A DNA stretch of 64,000 bases, taken from NCBI RefSeq assembly GCF_006402735.1, contig NZ_CP017174.1, positions 4,963,001-5,027,000 on the forward strand, read 5' to 3'. This document shows, piece after piece, positions 52,777 to 61,999 of this stretch. The number at the start of each line of letters is the position of its first letter. The stretch's first letter is position 1. Source of the DNA: Myxococcus xanthus (GTDB lineage: Bacteria; Myxococcota; Myxococcia; Myxococcales; Myxococcaceae). The position numbers and the translations under genes are program-made. The notes below the pieces were generated by a model. The model did no database searches and was not told the DNA's origin. It saw nothing but the letters and a program-made list of their open reading frames with translations.

Positions 52777-53934
52777 TCAGGCGTTGAGCGTCGCCGCGGG
52801 TCCCATCGCCGGCGCCGCGGGAGACATGCGGGAGGAGACGGGCTCGGACATGGGAGGCGCCGACGTGTTCTCGTCATCGGCGGACAGGTGCTCGGCGCGG
52901 CCGATGCCCAGGAAGTCCCGGCGGTAGATGCGGACCATGGCCATGAAGATGGAGGCGATGAGCGGCCCCACCAGCAGGCCCATCATCCCGAACACGGCCA
53001 GCCCGCCGAACATGGACAGGAAGACGAGCAGCGGGTGCAGCGCCATGCGCGAGCCACACAGCCGGGGCCGGATGACGTTGTCGATGCTGCCCACCAGGAA
53101 GGCGCCCCAGGCCAGGAGGAACACGCCCTCGCTCACCTGGTTGGCGGCGATGAGCACCACGCCAATGGGCCCCCACACCAGGGCCGTGCCGCCCACGGGC
53201 ACCAGCGCCACCAGCACCATGGCCGCGCCCCACACGCCGGCATGCGGCACCCCCGCGATGAGCAGCCCGACGAAACCCACGGCGCCCTGGATGAGCGCGG
53301 TGACGGTGTTGCCATAGATGATGGCGTACGCGACGTCGGTGAACTCGCGCGCGAAGGCCTCGAAGTAGCGCCTGTCCAGCGGGATGAGCCGCATGACCTC
53401 GGCCACCAGCCGGCGCCCGTCGAGGAAGAAGTAGTACATGGCCACGGACATCAGGAACAGGTTGATGACCAGGTCCGTGCCCGCCGCCGCCACGTCGCGC
53501 AGCAACGACGCGCCGCCCGTCACCGCGGCCAGGAGCGCCCGCTCCGTCTCCGCGCTGTCCTCGCCCAGCCGGAGGTAGCGCTCCAGGCCCAGCGGCAGGC
53601 TGGCCAGGAACGGGTGACGCAGGTGCTGCTGCTCCAGCAGGACCTGCGCCTGGCCCACGAGTTGGAACACCTCGCGCGCCACCATCCACCCGACCAGCGC
53701 CAGCGGTGCCAGGATGAGGACGAACACGGTGACGGTGGACACCCCGGCGCTGAGAGACTTGCGGCCCCCCAGCTTCTGGCACAGGGAGTCCTGCACCGGC
53801 ATGAACAGCACCACCAGGAAGCCGCCCAGCAACACCGGCATCAGAAACGGCAGCAGAATCCTGGAGAAGAGAATCAGCGCCAGGGCAAAAAGCCCGGCGA
53901 ATACAAAATTGGACCACCGCCTCGAGTCAGCCAC
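52777..53934 (-). CDS. AI-2E family (PerM-like) membrane transporter
   Basis: A 385-residue membrane protein with about eight helices and the PerM/AI-2E layout: two N-terminal helices (FVFAGLFALALILFSRILLP), a long soluble segment, then a C-terminal helical block with MYYFFLDGRRL, YGNTVTALIQGAVGFVGLLI and GSIDNVIRPRLCGSRMALHP. Members export small molecules or ions; few substrates are proven. The GTG at 53934, preceded by GGGG, was chosen because the 65-codon upstream extension is unlike the family and runs into the divergent lipoprotein promoter. The C-terminus is an Ala/Pro-rich tail. Confidence 0.85.
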   Translation of the reverse strand: MADSRRWSNFVFAGLFALALILFSRILLPFLMPVLLGGFLVVLFMPVQDSLCQKLGGRKSLSAGVSTVTVFVLILAPLALVGWMVAREVFQLVGQAQVLLEQQHLRHPFLASLPLGLERYLRLGEDSAETERALLAAVTGGASLLRDVAAAGTDLVINLFLMSVAMYYFFLDGRRLVAEVMRLIPLDRRYFEAFAREFTDVAYAIIYGNTVTALIQGAVGFVGLLIAGVPHAGVWGAAMVLVALVPVGGTALVWGPIGVVLIAANQVSEGVFLLAWGAFLVGSIDNVIRPRLCGSRMALHPLLVFLSMFGGLAVFGMMGLLVGPLIASIFMAMVRIYRRDFLGIGRAEHLSADDENTSAPPMSEPVSSRMSPAAPAMGPAATLNA

Positions 53935-54043
53935 CGCCCCACCCCACCCCGCCCTACGAGCCCACCGAACGCCGCCCTTGCCCAACGTAGGAACCGGCCG
54001 TCCCACCGGGAAGTCCGGCTTCCGTCTCAAGGAGAACCAAATC

Positions 54044-54517
54044 ATGACTTCTGGACGTTTCGCCCCCTTCGTCGCCGGGTTGCTCCTGCTCACCACCGGC
54101 GCCTGTGGCGGAGAAGCCCCGCCCTGCACGGATTGTCCCGCGGTCGAAGGCCGCTACCGGCTGCAGTTCAACACGGACGGGGGCGTGCCTTCGGAGTGCG
54201 CGCTCCTGGGGGTGGAGGTTCCCAAGGGTGAAGTCCTGGACATCGCCCGCTCGGGCGAAAACCTCACCAGCCGGCTGGCGGGCGTCCCCGTCCGGGGCAC
54301 CATCACCTCCCAGGGGACCTTCCTGATGACGGGAACGGGAGTGCCCTCGGCGAACCGGACGGACACGCTGACGCTCACCGGCAGCTACATGGCGCCGCTG
54401 ACGGATGGCGGGACGGCGTCCATTACCGGCGTCCTCACGGGCAGCTACGTGCGCGCGTCCGACACGGGGGGACAGCGCTGCAACGTCAGCAGTCCGTTCT
54501 CGGCGACCCGGGACTGA
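54044..54517 (+). CDS. Small lipoprotein of unknown function
   Basis: A 157-residue protein with signal peptide and lipobox TTGAC (Cys21). A cysteine-rich start of the mature part (CGGEAPPCTDC) is followed by a beta-rich domain (VEGRYRLQFNTDGG, RGTITSQGTFLMTGTG, DTLTLTGSYMAPL, SITGVLTGSYVRA) with the look of a small barrel or lipocalin-like fold. AGGAG lies 10 bases before the ATG. No function can be assigned. It diverges from the AI-2E-type gene. Confidence 0.75.
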   Translation: MTSGRFAPFVAGLLLLTTGACGGEAPPCTDCPAVEGRYRLQFNTDGGVPSECALLGVEVPKGEVLDIARSGENLTSRLAGVPVRGTITSQGTFLMTGTGVPSANRTDTLTLTGSYMAPLTDGGTASITGVLTGSYVRASDTGGQRCNVSSPFSATRD

Positions 54518-54548
54518 GCCACGGGCCGCACGAGCGCGGTCGGAACGA

Positions 54549-54668
54549 CTACTTCTTCTTCGACTCGGCGGCGGCCTTGGCCTCGGCCTTGTTCTTCTTG
54601 GCCCGCTTCTTCCAGGCCTGCTTGATCTTCATCTGCACGCGACGGTGCTTGCTCTTGCTGCGGGCCAT
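54549..54668 (-). CDS. 39-residue very basic protein
   Basis: ATG to TAG, 39 residues, beginning MARSKSKHRRVQMKIKQ and ending AAAESKKK. About 18 residues are Lys or Arg, and most of it is predicted helical. An AGGAG sits 7 bases before the ATG. Composition and size suggest a nucleic-acid or ribosome-associated protein, but no known ribosomal protein was recognised. It converges with the lipoprotein gene and follows the P1 peptidase gene by 42 bp on the same strand. Confidence 0.7.
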   Translation of the reverse strand: MARSKSKHRRVQMKIKQAWKKRAKKNKAEAKAAAESKKK

Positions 54669-54710
54669 CTTTGACTCCTGTGCTCCGTACGGAGACGTGA
54701 AAAGAGGGGC

Positions 54711-56063
54711 TTAACTATCAGAACCCGCCGGGCTCCCGGAAGAGGAACCCTCGGGCCCCCCCGGCTCTCCGGTGTCGTCCGGTGCCGGACGGGTGGGAAA
54801 CGGGATTCCCTCGGCGCTCCGGACCTGGGTCGGCCGGGCGGTGGACGCCTTCACCTCCCCCTCCCGGTCCTCGTTGCTGGGCCGCTCCCTGGCCGCCGGG
54901 GCGCTCGACTGCTGGGGACGCTTCTTCACGGACGCGAAAATCGGCTTGTAGGCGTCCAGGAAGCGCCGGACCTCGTCCAGGGGGAGCGCCGGGCAGTGGT
55001 TGCCGTTGGCGCCCGTCATGGACGTGGCCATGCACATGGCGTTGAGGATGGCCTCCTCGGTGGCCTCCATGACCGCCTCATAGAGGGGGTCCAGGCGCTG
55101 ATCCAGGAGGAGCTTCAGCTTGTAGACCATCTTCTGCGTGCGCCGGGGAATGATGTTCGCCGTGGAGAAGCCGACGACAATCTCCCCTGAGCCGTGCGCC
55201 GCGTAGCTGCCCACGCGGCCAATGCCCAGCGCCACGCGCTTGCAGAGGCGGTTGATTTGATGGCTCAGCAGCGGCGCGTCCGTGGCCACCACCGCGATGA
55301 TGGAGCCGTACGTCTGGCCGCGCTTGGGCGTGCCCTTGAACTTCTCCGCCAGAACCTCGCCCACGGGCAGGCCGCCCACCCGCAGGTTGTGCATCTTCCC
55401 GAAGTTGGACATCACCAGCACGCCCAGCGTGTAGCCGCCCAGCACCTCCGGCAGCTTGCGGGACGACGTGCCGATGCCGCCCTTGAAGTCGCACGTCACC
55501 ATGCCGGTGCCGCCGCCCACGTTGCCCTCGGCCACGGGGCCGGTGGAGGCGTTGTTGATGGCCTCGAAGACATGCTCCTCGCGCACGTGGCGCCCGGAGA
55601 TGTCGTTGAGCCAGGAATCGTCACACTCCCCCACCACGGGGATGATGACATCGTGCTCGTCGCCGATGCCGGGGTAGCGGTCCACCAGGTAACGCGCCAC
55701 GCCGTCCGACACCGCTCCCACCGCCATGGTGTTGGTGAGGAGGATGGGCGTCTCGATGAGGCCCCACTCCATGAGTTGCGTCATGCCGGAGACCTCGCCC
55801 GCGCCGTTGAGCACGAAGCCGCCTCCCGTCATGCGCTCCATGAAGATGTTCCCCTGGTTGGGGAGGATGGCGGTGACCCCCGTGCGCACCGGACCGTGCC
55901 CGGGGCGAAGCGGACCCTCGCCCCGTATCAACGTGCTGTGCCCGACGAGCACCCCCTCCACGTCGGTGATGGCGTTGAACTTGCCGGGCTTGAAGCGCCC
56001 CAGCGGAAGGCCCAGCTCACGGGCCCGGACGCGCGGACCCGTCTCCTCGGGGATGTGCACCAT
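54711..56063 (-). CDS. P1-family (DmpA-like) self-processing peptidase
   Basis: A 450-residue Ntn-type hydrolase. The N-terminal region has the DmpA features NAITDVEGVLVGHST and NVGGGTGMVTCDFKGGIGTS; the Ser at about 200 in GTSSR is the expected autocleavage site and nucleophile. Later segments (GSIIAVVATDAPLLSHQINR, then RRVALGIGRVGSYAAHGSGE without the first residues) are typical. Family members release N-terminal amino acids, some from beta-peptides or D-amino-acid amides. No signal peptide is seen. Residues from about 385 are a Pro/Ser/Ala-rich extension that DmpA lacks. Confidence 0.88.
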   Translation of the reverse strand: MVHIPEETGPRVRARELGLPLGRFKPGKFNAITDVEGVLVGHSTLIRGEGPLRPGHGPVRTGVTAILPNQGNIFMERMTGGGFVLNGAGEVSGMTQLMEWGLIETPILLTNTMAVGAVSDGVARYLVDRYPGIGDEHDVIIPVVGECDDSWLNDISGRHVREEHVFEAINNASTGPVAEGNVGGGTGMVTCDFKGGIGTSSRKLPEVLGGYTLGVLVMSNFGKMHNLRVGGLPVGEVLAEKFKGTPKRGQTYGSIIAVVATDAPLLSHQINRLCKRVALGIGRVGSYAAHGSGEIVVGFSTANIIPRRTQKMVYKLKLLLDQRLDPLYEAVMEATEEAILNAMCMATSMTGANGNHCPALPLDEVRRFLDAYKPIFASVKKRPQQSSAPAARERPSNEDREGEVKASTARPTQVRSAEGIPFPTRPAPDDTGEPGGPEGSSSGSPAGSDS

Positions 56064-56109
56064 AGAGGGGGGACACTAACCGACCACTCCCCACCGTCAA
56101 CCACTCCAG

Positions 56110-56158
56110 CCGGCCCCGCCCGCCCCCTCGAAGAGGAGGCACGGGACGGGGCGGCCGG
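56110..56158 (-). terminator. Possible GC-rich hairpin after the ATP-grasp gene
   Basis: GCCCCGCCC and GGGACGGGGC can pair with one bulge across a 20-25-base loop region, 15-60 bases past the ATP-grasp stop. GC bias makes such pairings common, so this is tentative. Confidence 0.3.
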
Positions 56159-56173
56159 GGCGTCGCGTGGGCC

Positions 56174-58363
56174 TCAGGCCTTCGCGTCCACGCGCGGTGA
56201 CGGCTCCACCGCCGGTGACGCCGGTGCGGGGGCCGTCGCGGCCACGGGCTGCGCGGCGGTGGGAGTCCCCTCCTCCAGGGGCACGCTCTTGCGCAACACC
56301 GAGGCGGGGTGCTCGCTGGCGGCGCGGCGCGCCTCGCGCTCCTTGTAGCGGCGGATGGCGGGGGCCATGATTTCGCCGATGAGCCCCCGGTAGTCCATGC
56401 CAGCGCCCTGGGCGATGAGCACCAGGTCGCTCCAGCCCGGCGTCAGGCCCGGCAGCGGATTGCACTCGATGAAGTAGATGCGCCCCTTGTCGTCCATGCG
56501 GAAGTCGATGCGCGCGACGTCGCGGCATCCCAGCGCCATGAACGAGTTGCGCGCCGCCGTGCGCAGCCGCTCCAGCAGCGCGGGCTCCAGCTTCGCCGGC
56601 GCGTCGTAGCGGATGCGGTCCGTCCAATCGAGCTTGTGCTGGAAGCTGTAGACGGGGTTCTTCTCCTCCCGGTCCAGGAAGACGATCTCCATGGGCGGCA
56701 GGACGCGGGGCCGCCGCTCGCCCAGCAGGCCCACGGTGAACTCGCGGCCGCGGATGTACTCCTCGATGAGCGCGGGCTGCTGGTACTTGCCGGCAATCTC
56801 GCGCACCACCTCGCGCAGCTCCGCCTCGCTGTGGCAGACGCTCTTGGTGACGACGCCCTTGGAGCTGCCCTCCGCCACCGGCTTCACGATGAGCGGGAAG
56901 CTGGTGAACTCCTTGTTGAGGCGCTCCTTGCCCGTCGCCATGAGCTGGAAGTTGGGCGTGAGGATGCCAGCCTGCCGGACAATCTTCTTCGCCAGGCCCT
57001 TGTCCAGGGCGATGGACAGCGTGGCCGGGTCCGAGCCCGTGTACGGGATGTCCAGCAGCTCCAGCAGCGCCGGGACCTGGCTCTCTCGGTTGCGGCCCTT
57101 GAAGCCCTCCGCGATGTTGAACACCACATCCAGCGGCGTGCTCGACAGCACCGAGGGAAGCTCGGCCGTGGCCTCCAGGTCGATGACCTCGTGGCCCCAC
57201 GACGCAATCGCCTCGCGGATGGCCTGGAGCGTGTTCGGCGAGTCGTACTCGGCCTCGCTGTCCTCCACCGTCTCCGCCGTGGCCGTGGGCTTCACGCGCT
57301 TCACGTTGAAGCTGAAGCCCACGCGCAGCGGACCGCTCTTGCGCGCCGGCTTGCCCTGGCGACGCGACGAGTCCTTGATTTTGTACCGCTTCGCCGCGCT
57401 GGTGATGATGGAGTTGATGACCCCATCCAGGTGCAGGCCGTCCAGCTCCGCCGCCGCGTAGATGCCCGCGCGCGGCTCCAGACTGGGGAGCGCGTTGATC
57501 TCCAGGAAGTACGGCACGCCCGCGTCACTGAGGCGCACGTCGATGCGGCCCAGGTCGCGGCAGTCGAGCGCCCGGTACACCTTCTGCGCCATCCGCCGGA
57601 TGTCCTCCGCCGTGCGAGGCGGAATCTGCGCCGGGGCGCGCACGCTGACCGTGCCCTCCCGCGACGTCTTCAGCGCGTAGTCGTAGATGGCGTACTTGCG
57701 GCCCTGCGTGACGGCCGGGTCGATGACGTACTCCACCGGGGAGAGCACGCCGTCGTAGTCATTGTCCACCGACTCCAGGAACGGCACGGCGAGGTCGCGG
57801 CCGGAGATGTACTCCTCCACCAGCACTCCGGACGGGTACTTCTCCAGCGCGGCGGCCACCTTGGCGCGGACCTCGTCCAGCGTCTCCGCGATGGAGTCCT
57901 GGCTGATGCCCTTGGACGAGCCCTCGAAGTTGGGCTTCACGATGACGGGGAAGCGCAGGTTCTCCGCGGACAGCTCGCTGAGTTTCTCCACGTACTGCCA
58001 GCCGGGCGTGCGGATGCCCTGCTTGGACAGCACCAGCTTGGTGAGCTGCTTGTCGAGCGTCACCGCCAGCGCGTACGCGTCCGAGCCCGTGTACGGGAAG
58101 CCCAGCTCGTCGAAGAGGGCCGGATAGAAGGCCTCGCGGAAGCGGCCGCGGCGGCCCTCTGCGGTGTTGAAGATGAGGTCCGGGCTGTAGGCCTCCAGCC
58201 GCGCCACGGTGCGCGAGGCCGGGCCGCTCACCTCGAAGCGCTCCAGCCGGTGGCCGATGCGCTCGATGGCCGCCGCGAGCGCGTTGACCGTCTCCTGCGT
58301 GTCGAACTCCGCCTCTTCTTCCAAATCAGACAGCCTGAGGTTGTGGGTCAGCGCGATGCGCAC
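56174..58363 (-). CDS. Tandem ATP-grasp protein, D-Ala-D-Ala ligase-like
   Basis: A 729-residue protein made of two homologous ATP-grasp units, about 1-335 and 345-690. Each repeats the same landmarks: FNTAEG/FNIAEG, PYTGSD, VKPNFEGSSKGIS/VKPVAEGSSKGVV, VEEYISGRD/IEEYIRGRE, and the metal-binding FLEINALPSL/FIECNPLPGL. Both sites look complete. ATP-grasp ligases join a carboxylate to an amine through an acyl phosphate; the D-Ala-D-Ala ligase likeness suggests an amino acid or peptide substrate. One D-Ala ligase has about 310 residues, so this is a duplication within one chain. Its start overlaps the stop of the RDD gene by 16 bp. The last 40 residues are an Ala/Pro-rich tail. Confidence 0.85.
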   Translation of the reverse strand: MRIALTHNLRLSDLEEEAEFDTQETVNALAAAIERIGHRLERFEVSGPASRTVARLEAYSPDLIFNTAEGRRGRFREAFYPALFDELGFPYTGSDAYALAVTLDKQLTKLVLSKQGIRTPGWQYVEKLSELSAENLRFPVIVKPNFEGSSKGISQDSIAETLDEVRAKVAAALEKYPSGVLVEEYISGRDLAVPFLESVDNDYDGVLSPVEYVIDPAVTQGRKYAIYDYALKTSREGTVSVRAPAQIPPRTAEDIRRMAQKVYRALDCRDLGRIDVRLSDAGVPYFLEINALPSLEPRAGIYAAAELDGLHLDGVINSIITSAAKRYKIKDSSRRQGKPARKSGPLRVGFSFNVKRVKPTATAETVEDSEAEYDSPNTLQAIREAIASWGHEVIDLEATAELPSVLSSTPLDVVFNIAEGFKGRNRESQVPALLELLDIPYTGSDPATLSIALDKGLAKKIVRQAGILTPNFQLMATGKERLNKEFTSFPLIVKPVAEGSSKGVVTKSVCHSEAELREVVREIAGKYQQPALIEEYIRGREFTVGLLGERRPRVLPPMEIVFLDREEKNPVYSFQHKLDWTDRIRYDAPAKLEPALLERLRTAARNSFMALGCRDVARIDFRMDDKGRIYFIECNPLPGLTPGWSDLVLIAQGAGMDYRGLIGEIMAPAIRRYKEREARRAASEHPASVLRKSVPLEEGTPTAAQPVAATAPAPASPAVEPSPRVDAKA

Positions 58364-58965
58364 GGGTACCCCCTTCGCTTCCTGAACGACGAGCGTCCAC
58401 GGCGCACCTTCGCCGCGGACATGAGCCTGCCGGAGGCGCGCTCATGCGCGACCGGCGTGCGAGCTGCAACGGTTACGCCCGCGACAACCTTCCCGTCGAC
58501 CACCTGCGTCTGCGCCCAGGTGTCGCCCAGCCGCCAGCCCAGCGGATCCCTCAGCACGCGCCATGCTTCCACGCTGCCGATGACGATGAGCCCGGCGGCC
58601 GCGGCCACCGTCCCATGCGGCGCGGGCATCATGCCCAGCAGCACGATGAGCGCCAGCGGCGCGTTGCGCAGGGTGCTGTCGCGGTGCCGCGCCGCCGAAC
58701 GCGTGGGCAGGTGCATCACCTTCACGCCGAAGATGCGCTTGCCCACGCTCTGGCCCTGGAGCATCCCGTCCGCCAGCAGCAGGAACAGCAGCGCCACCAC
58801 CGCGCCCGCCGCCCCCCCCACGACGTACAGGCCCCACGCCACCGACACGTCCACCGCCCGCGCGCCGCCGCGCAGCCAGAGCGAGGCCTTGGGATAGGGG
58901 GAATCGGGTTGCGCGTCTCCGGACACCAACCGCAAGGCGCGGCCCCCTTGCCGACTTGCCGCCAT
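58348..58965 (-). CDS. RDD-family membrane protein
   Basis: A 205-residue protein with three to four hydrophobic segments. The RDD fold is indicated by RAVDVSVAWGLYVV and the QGQSVGKRIFGVKVM segment with LRNAPLALIVLLG. RDD proteins are small integral membrane proteins, some of which move ions such as Na+ or H+. The C-terminus is basic (RRGRSSFRKRRG) and overlaps the ATP-grasp gene by 16 bp, so the two are probably co-expressed. The start at 58965 lies 23 bases past the stop of the preceding gene; a longer frame exists but overlaps that gene. Confidence 0.78.
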   Translation of the reverse strand: MAASRQGGRALRLVSGDAQPDSPYPKASLWLRGGARAVDVSVAWGLYVVGGAAGAVVALLFLLLADGMLQGQSVGKRIFGVKVMHLPTRSAARHRDSTLRNAPLALIVLLGMMPAPHGTVAAAAGLIVIGSVEAWRVLRDPLGWRLGDTWAQTQVVDGKVVAGVTVAARTPVAHERASGRLMSAAKVRRGRSSFRKRRGYPCASR

Positions 58966-58988
58966 GAACACGCGGCTTCGCGCGGTGC

Positions 58989-59495
58989 TCACTCCTCCGG
59001 CTCCAGCGTGAGGCCTTCCTCGCGCGGCTCGGGCTCGTCCAGCCCCGCCAGACGCGCCAGCCGTTCGTGGGCGCTCAAAGGAGAAATCATGGGCGCGGCC
59101 CACTCGGCGTGCTCGCGCGTGTACTCGGCCGCGAGCGCCGCGGTGGGGCTGCCCGTCTCCGACATCCGCAACAGCCGCCCGCGCGCCGCGTCTTCATCAT
59201 GCCTGGCGGGGCTGCCCTGGCGCGTGAAGAGGACAAAGGCCATGGCCGGGCGCTTGGAGGACTCGCGCATCGCGAACTGGATGCCGTCGAGGTTCCAGCC
59301 CTGGGTCGTCCACTCGTTGAGGGTGCGCTCCAGGGCGCCCTCGTCCACCGTGGACAGCTCGACCACTTTGTACTGCAAGGGCACTGGGGGGGGGACACGG
59401 GCCGCGCGACCGGCGCCGGACCGCTTCTTCGCGGTGGGCCGGCGTTGGGGCGGGGGCTTCTGGGACTTTCGTCCAGGCCGCTTTTTGGTTGGCAT
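58989..59495 (-). CDS. Basic protein with DUF4177-like core
   Basis: A 168-residue protein. The first 45 residues are very basic (MPTKKRPGRKSQKPPPQRR). A core follows, QYKVVELSTVDEGALERTLN then EWTTQGWNLDGIQFAM, which resembles the small DUF4177 fold in which a Tyr-Lys-Val strand leads to a helix ending in GW. The rest is acidic and ends in EEGLTLEPEE. Function is unknown. It is the first of three closely spaced minus-strand genes with the RDD and ATP-grasp genes. hemB ends 75 bp upstream. Confidence 0.65.
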   Translation of the reverse strand: MPTKKRPGRKSQKPPPQRRPTAKKRSGAGRAARVPPPVPLQYKVVELSTVDEGALERTLNEWTTQGWNLDGIQFAMRESSKRPAMAFVLFTRQGSPARHDEDAARGRLLRMSETGSPTAALAAEYTREHAEWAAPMISPLSAHERLARLAGLDEPEPREEGLTLEPEE

Positions 59496-59570
59496 CGTGC
59501 GACGCACATTTGGACGCAACGCGCGCGGCGGATCAAGGGTCAACCCGCCGCGAGCCCGCCCGGCTGTTGC

Positions 59571-60539
59571 CTACAGGAGCTTCGCCGCCTCCAGGGCGTG
59601 GTAGGTGATGATGAGGTCGGAGCCGGCGCGCTTCATGGACGTGAGCGTCTCCAGCATCACCCGCTCGTAGTCAATCCACCCGTTCTGCCCGGCGGCCTTG
59701 AGCATCGAGTACTCGCCGGACACGTTGTAGGAGACAACGGGCAGCTCCCAGCGCTCGCGCACGGCGCGGATGACGTCCAGGTAGGCCAGCGCGGGCTTGA
59801 CCATGATCATGTCCGCGCCCTCCTCCACGTCCAGGGCCACTTCCTTGAGGGCCTCGCGGAAGTTGCCGGGGTCCATCTGGTAGCCCCGGCGGTCACCGGA
59901 GGTCGGCGTGTTCTGGGCGGCCTCGCGGAACGGCCCGTAGTAGCCGGACGCGAACTTGGCCGAGTACGCCATGATGGGCAGCTCGCCGAAGCCCGTCTCG
60001 TCCAGGGCGGCGCGGATGGCGGCCACGCGGCCATCCATCATGTCCGACGGAGCGATGATGTCCGCGCCCGCCTTGGCGCAGCTCACGGACATCTTCGCCA
60101 GCAGCGGCAGCGTGGCGTCATTGACGACGTGGCCGCCTTCCAACACGCCGCAGTGGCCGTGGTCGGTGAACTCGCATAGGCAGACGTCGACGATGACCTG
60201 GAGGTCCGGCTCGGCCGCCTTGATCTCCTGGATGGCGCGCTGGACGATGCCGTCGTCGGCGTAGGCCTGGGTGCCGCGGGCATCCTTGTGGTTGGGGATG
60301 CCGAACAAGAGGACGGCGGGCACGCCCAGCTTCCGGGCCTGCCTGGCCTCGGCGACGACGTGCTCCAGCGACAGGTTGAAGATCCCCGGCATGGAGACGA
60401 TGGGACGGCGCACGTCCCGGCCTTCCACGACGAAGAGGGGATAGATGAAGTCGCCCGGGTCGAGGCGCGTCTCGCGCACCATGTCACGCAGGACGGCGTT
60501 GCGGCGCAGGCGGCGGGGTCGGTGGATGGGATAGGCCAT
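59571..60539 (-). CDS. hemB: Delta-aminolevulinic acid dehydratase (porphobilinogen synthase)
   Basis: A 322-residue enzyme of normal length. It joins two molecules of 5-aminolevulinate to form porphobilinogen in heme and tetrapyrrole synthesis. The zinc-binding cysteines are in [15 protein letters not shown]. The two active-site lysines are in [17 protein letters not shown] and [10 protein letters not shown]. The start at 60539 matches the usual N-terminus ([20 protein letters not shown]); the longer frame is not HemB-like. Protoporphyrin IX made from this pathway is the light sensitiser in the CarR response, so it is linked in function to carQRS. Confidence 0.96.
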   Translation of the reverse strand: MAYPIHRPRRLRRNAVLRDMVRETRLDPGDFIYPLFVVEGRDVRRPIVSMPGIFNLSLEHVVAEARQARKLGVPAVLLFGIPNHKDARGTQAYADDGIVQRAIQEIKAAEPDLQVIVDVCLCEFTDHGHCGVLEGGHVVNDATLPLLAKMSVSCAKAGADIIAPSDMMDGRVAAIRAALDETGFGELPIMAYSAKFASGYYGPFREAAQNTPTSGDRRGYQMDPGNFREALKEVALDVEEGADMIMVKPALAYLDVIRAVRERWELPVVSYNVSGEYSMLKAAGQNGWIDYERVMLETLTSMKRAGSDLIITYHALEAAKLL

Positions 60540-60603
60540 GGCGCTCGCCGGTATAAACCGGCGGCGCCGCGCCTTCATCGTTTTGGGCCCCCGGCCCGCC
60601 TGC

Positions 60604-60813
60604 TCAGCCTGCGACGAGCCTCCAGCTCTTCTGATGGTTCCGAGCCTCCCGTGCGTGCCGCAGGGCGCGGCGCTCGGCGATGTCCGCTTCGTGCAGGGCG
60701 CGGGCGTAGCGCACGCGTGCCGCCTCCGTCCCGGCCGCCAGGTCCTTGTCGGCCTGCTCCAGCTCGCGGCGGGCATCCAGCAGCTGCTGTTCGATGCGGT
60801 CCTCGTACGTCAT
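60604..60813 (-). CDS. Small charged helical protein of unknown function
   Basis: A 69-residue protein ([20 protein letters not shown]...) with strong heptad-like Leu/Ala spacing and many Arg, Glu and Ala, so a coiled coil or single long helix is likely. An AGGAG lies 8 bases upstream of the ATG at 60813. No family was recognised. It sits 64 bp upstream of hemB on the same strand and may share its promoter. Confidence 0.6.
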   Translation of the reverse strand: MTYEDRIEQQLLDARRELEQADKDLAAGTEAARVRYARALHEADIAERRALRHAREARNHQKSWRLVAG

Positions 60814-61075
60814 GTCTGGTGCTCCTCGTGGCTTGAGTTTGCCGCCGGACGATGCATGGGCCGGACCGTGGAGCTCCAAAGAGTCTGCAAGCCGCCAAGT
60901 CCCCGGAACAACGAGCTACCGCGGCGCGGCAGGCACGGATGGCGTGCGAAGCGGCTTTCCCACGGGCGCGAAAAGAGCGTCGCGGTGGGCCGTGGCCGCC
61001 CAGCGCGCCCGGCTGCCCGCCCGGTATGCAAGTCGAGGCAATCGACTGACGCCAGGGTCGTCTACAGTCGTAATC

Positions 61076-61999
61076 GTGAACAGCCAGGTGCCAGCCATCG
61101 AAGTGAGGGGACTGAGGAAGACGTACCACCGGGCCTTCCGGAAGGGAGGCAACGAGGCCCTCCGTGGCATGGACCTGACGGTGCCGGAAGGAAGCGCCTT
61201 CGGCCTCATCGGCCCCAACGGTGCGGGCAAGACAACCTTCATCAAGAGCATCCTGGGCATCGTCCAGCCCACGGAGGGGTCCATCCGGGTGCTGGGGGGC
61301 TCGCCCGAGGACCCGCGCATCCGAGCCCGCATCGGCTACCTGCCCGAGCGCCTGCACCTGCCCGGAACCTGGACGGCGCCCGCCTTCCTGGCGACGGTGA
61401 CGCGGCTGAAGGGCCTCCCCGTGGACCCCGCGGTCAACCTGCGCCTCCTGGAGCGCGTGGGCCTGTCGGACGCGGTGGGCCGGCGCATTGGCGGGTACTC
61501 CAAGGGCATGCGTCAGCGGCTGGGCCTGGCCGCGGCGCTGGTGGGCACCCCTTCCCTGCTGGTGCTGGACGAGCCCACGGACGGAATCGACCCCATGGGG
61601 CGGATGGAGGTGCGGCGCATCCTCCAGGACGAGGTGCAGCGAGGCACGACGCTGTTCCTCAACTCCCACCTGCTGGCGGAGACCGAGCGGGTCTGTGACC
61701 GCGTCGCCATCCTCGCGAAAGGCCGCGTGGTGCGCGAGGGCCGGCTGGAGGACCTGGCGCGCGGCGGCGTGCGGTGGCTGGTGCGCTTCGCCCCGGGCGC
61801 CAACACGGAGGTCCTGGTGACGGCAGGCTTCGTCCGAGGCGTCGCGGAGGGACAATACGTCGTCGAGGCGGAGGACCCGGCGGCGCTCAACGGGGCATTG
61901 GACCGGGCGCGCGCGGCGGGGGCATTGATGGTGGAGTTGCGGCGTGACGGAACGGACTTGGAGTCGGTGCTGATGGGAACAGTGGAGGCCGCAGCGTGA
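61076..61999 (+). CDS. ABC-2 exporter ATP-binding protein
   Basis: A 307-residue ABC ATPase with Walker A GPNGAGKTT, signature YSKGMRQRL, Walker B LLVLDEPTDGIDP and H-loop LNSHLLAE. The C-terminal 80 residues are the extension common in CcmA/NatA-type exporters. The GTG at 61076 was chosen because the ABC fold begins just after it. No good ribosome binding site precedes it, so the true start could be a few codons away. The permease gene overlaps its stop as GTGA. Confidence 0.9.
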   Translation: MNSQVPAIEVRGLRKTYHRAFRKGGNEALRGMDLTVPEGSAFGLIGPNGAGKTTFIKSILGIVQPTEGSIRVLGGSPEDPRIRARIGYLPERLHLPGTWTAPAFLATVTRLKGLPVDPAVNLRLLERVGLSDAVGRRIGGYSKGMRQRLGLAAALVGTPSLLVLDEPTDGIDPMGRMEVRRILQDEVQRGTTLFLNSHLLAETERVCDRVAILAKGRVVREGRLEDLARGGVRWLVRFAPGANTEVLVTAGFVRGVAEGQYVVEAEDPAALNGALDRARAAGALMVELRRDGTDLESVLMGTVEAAA

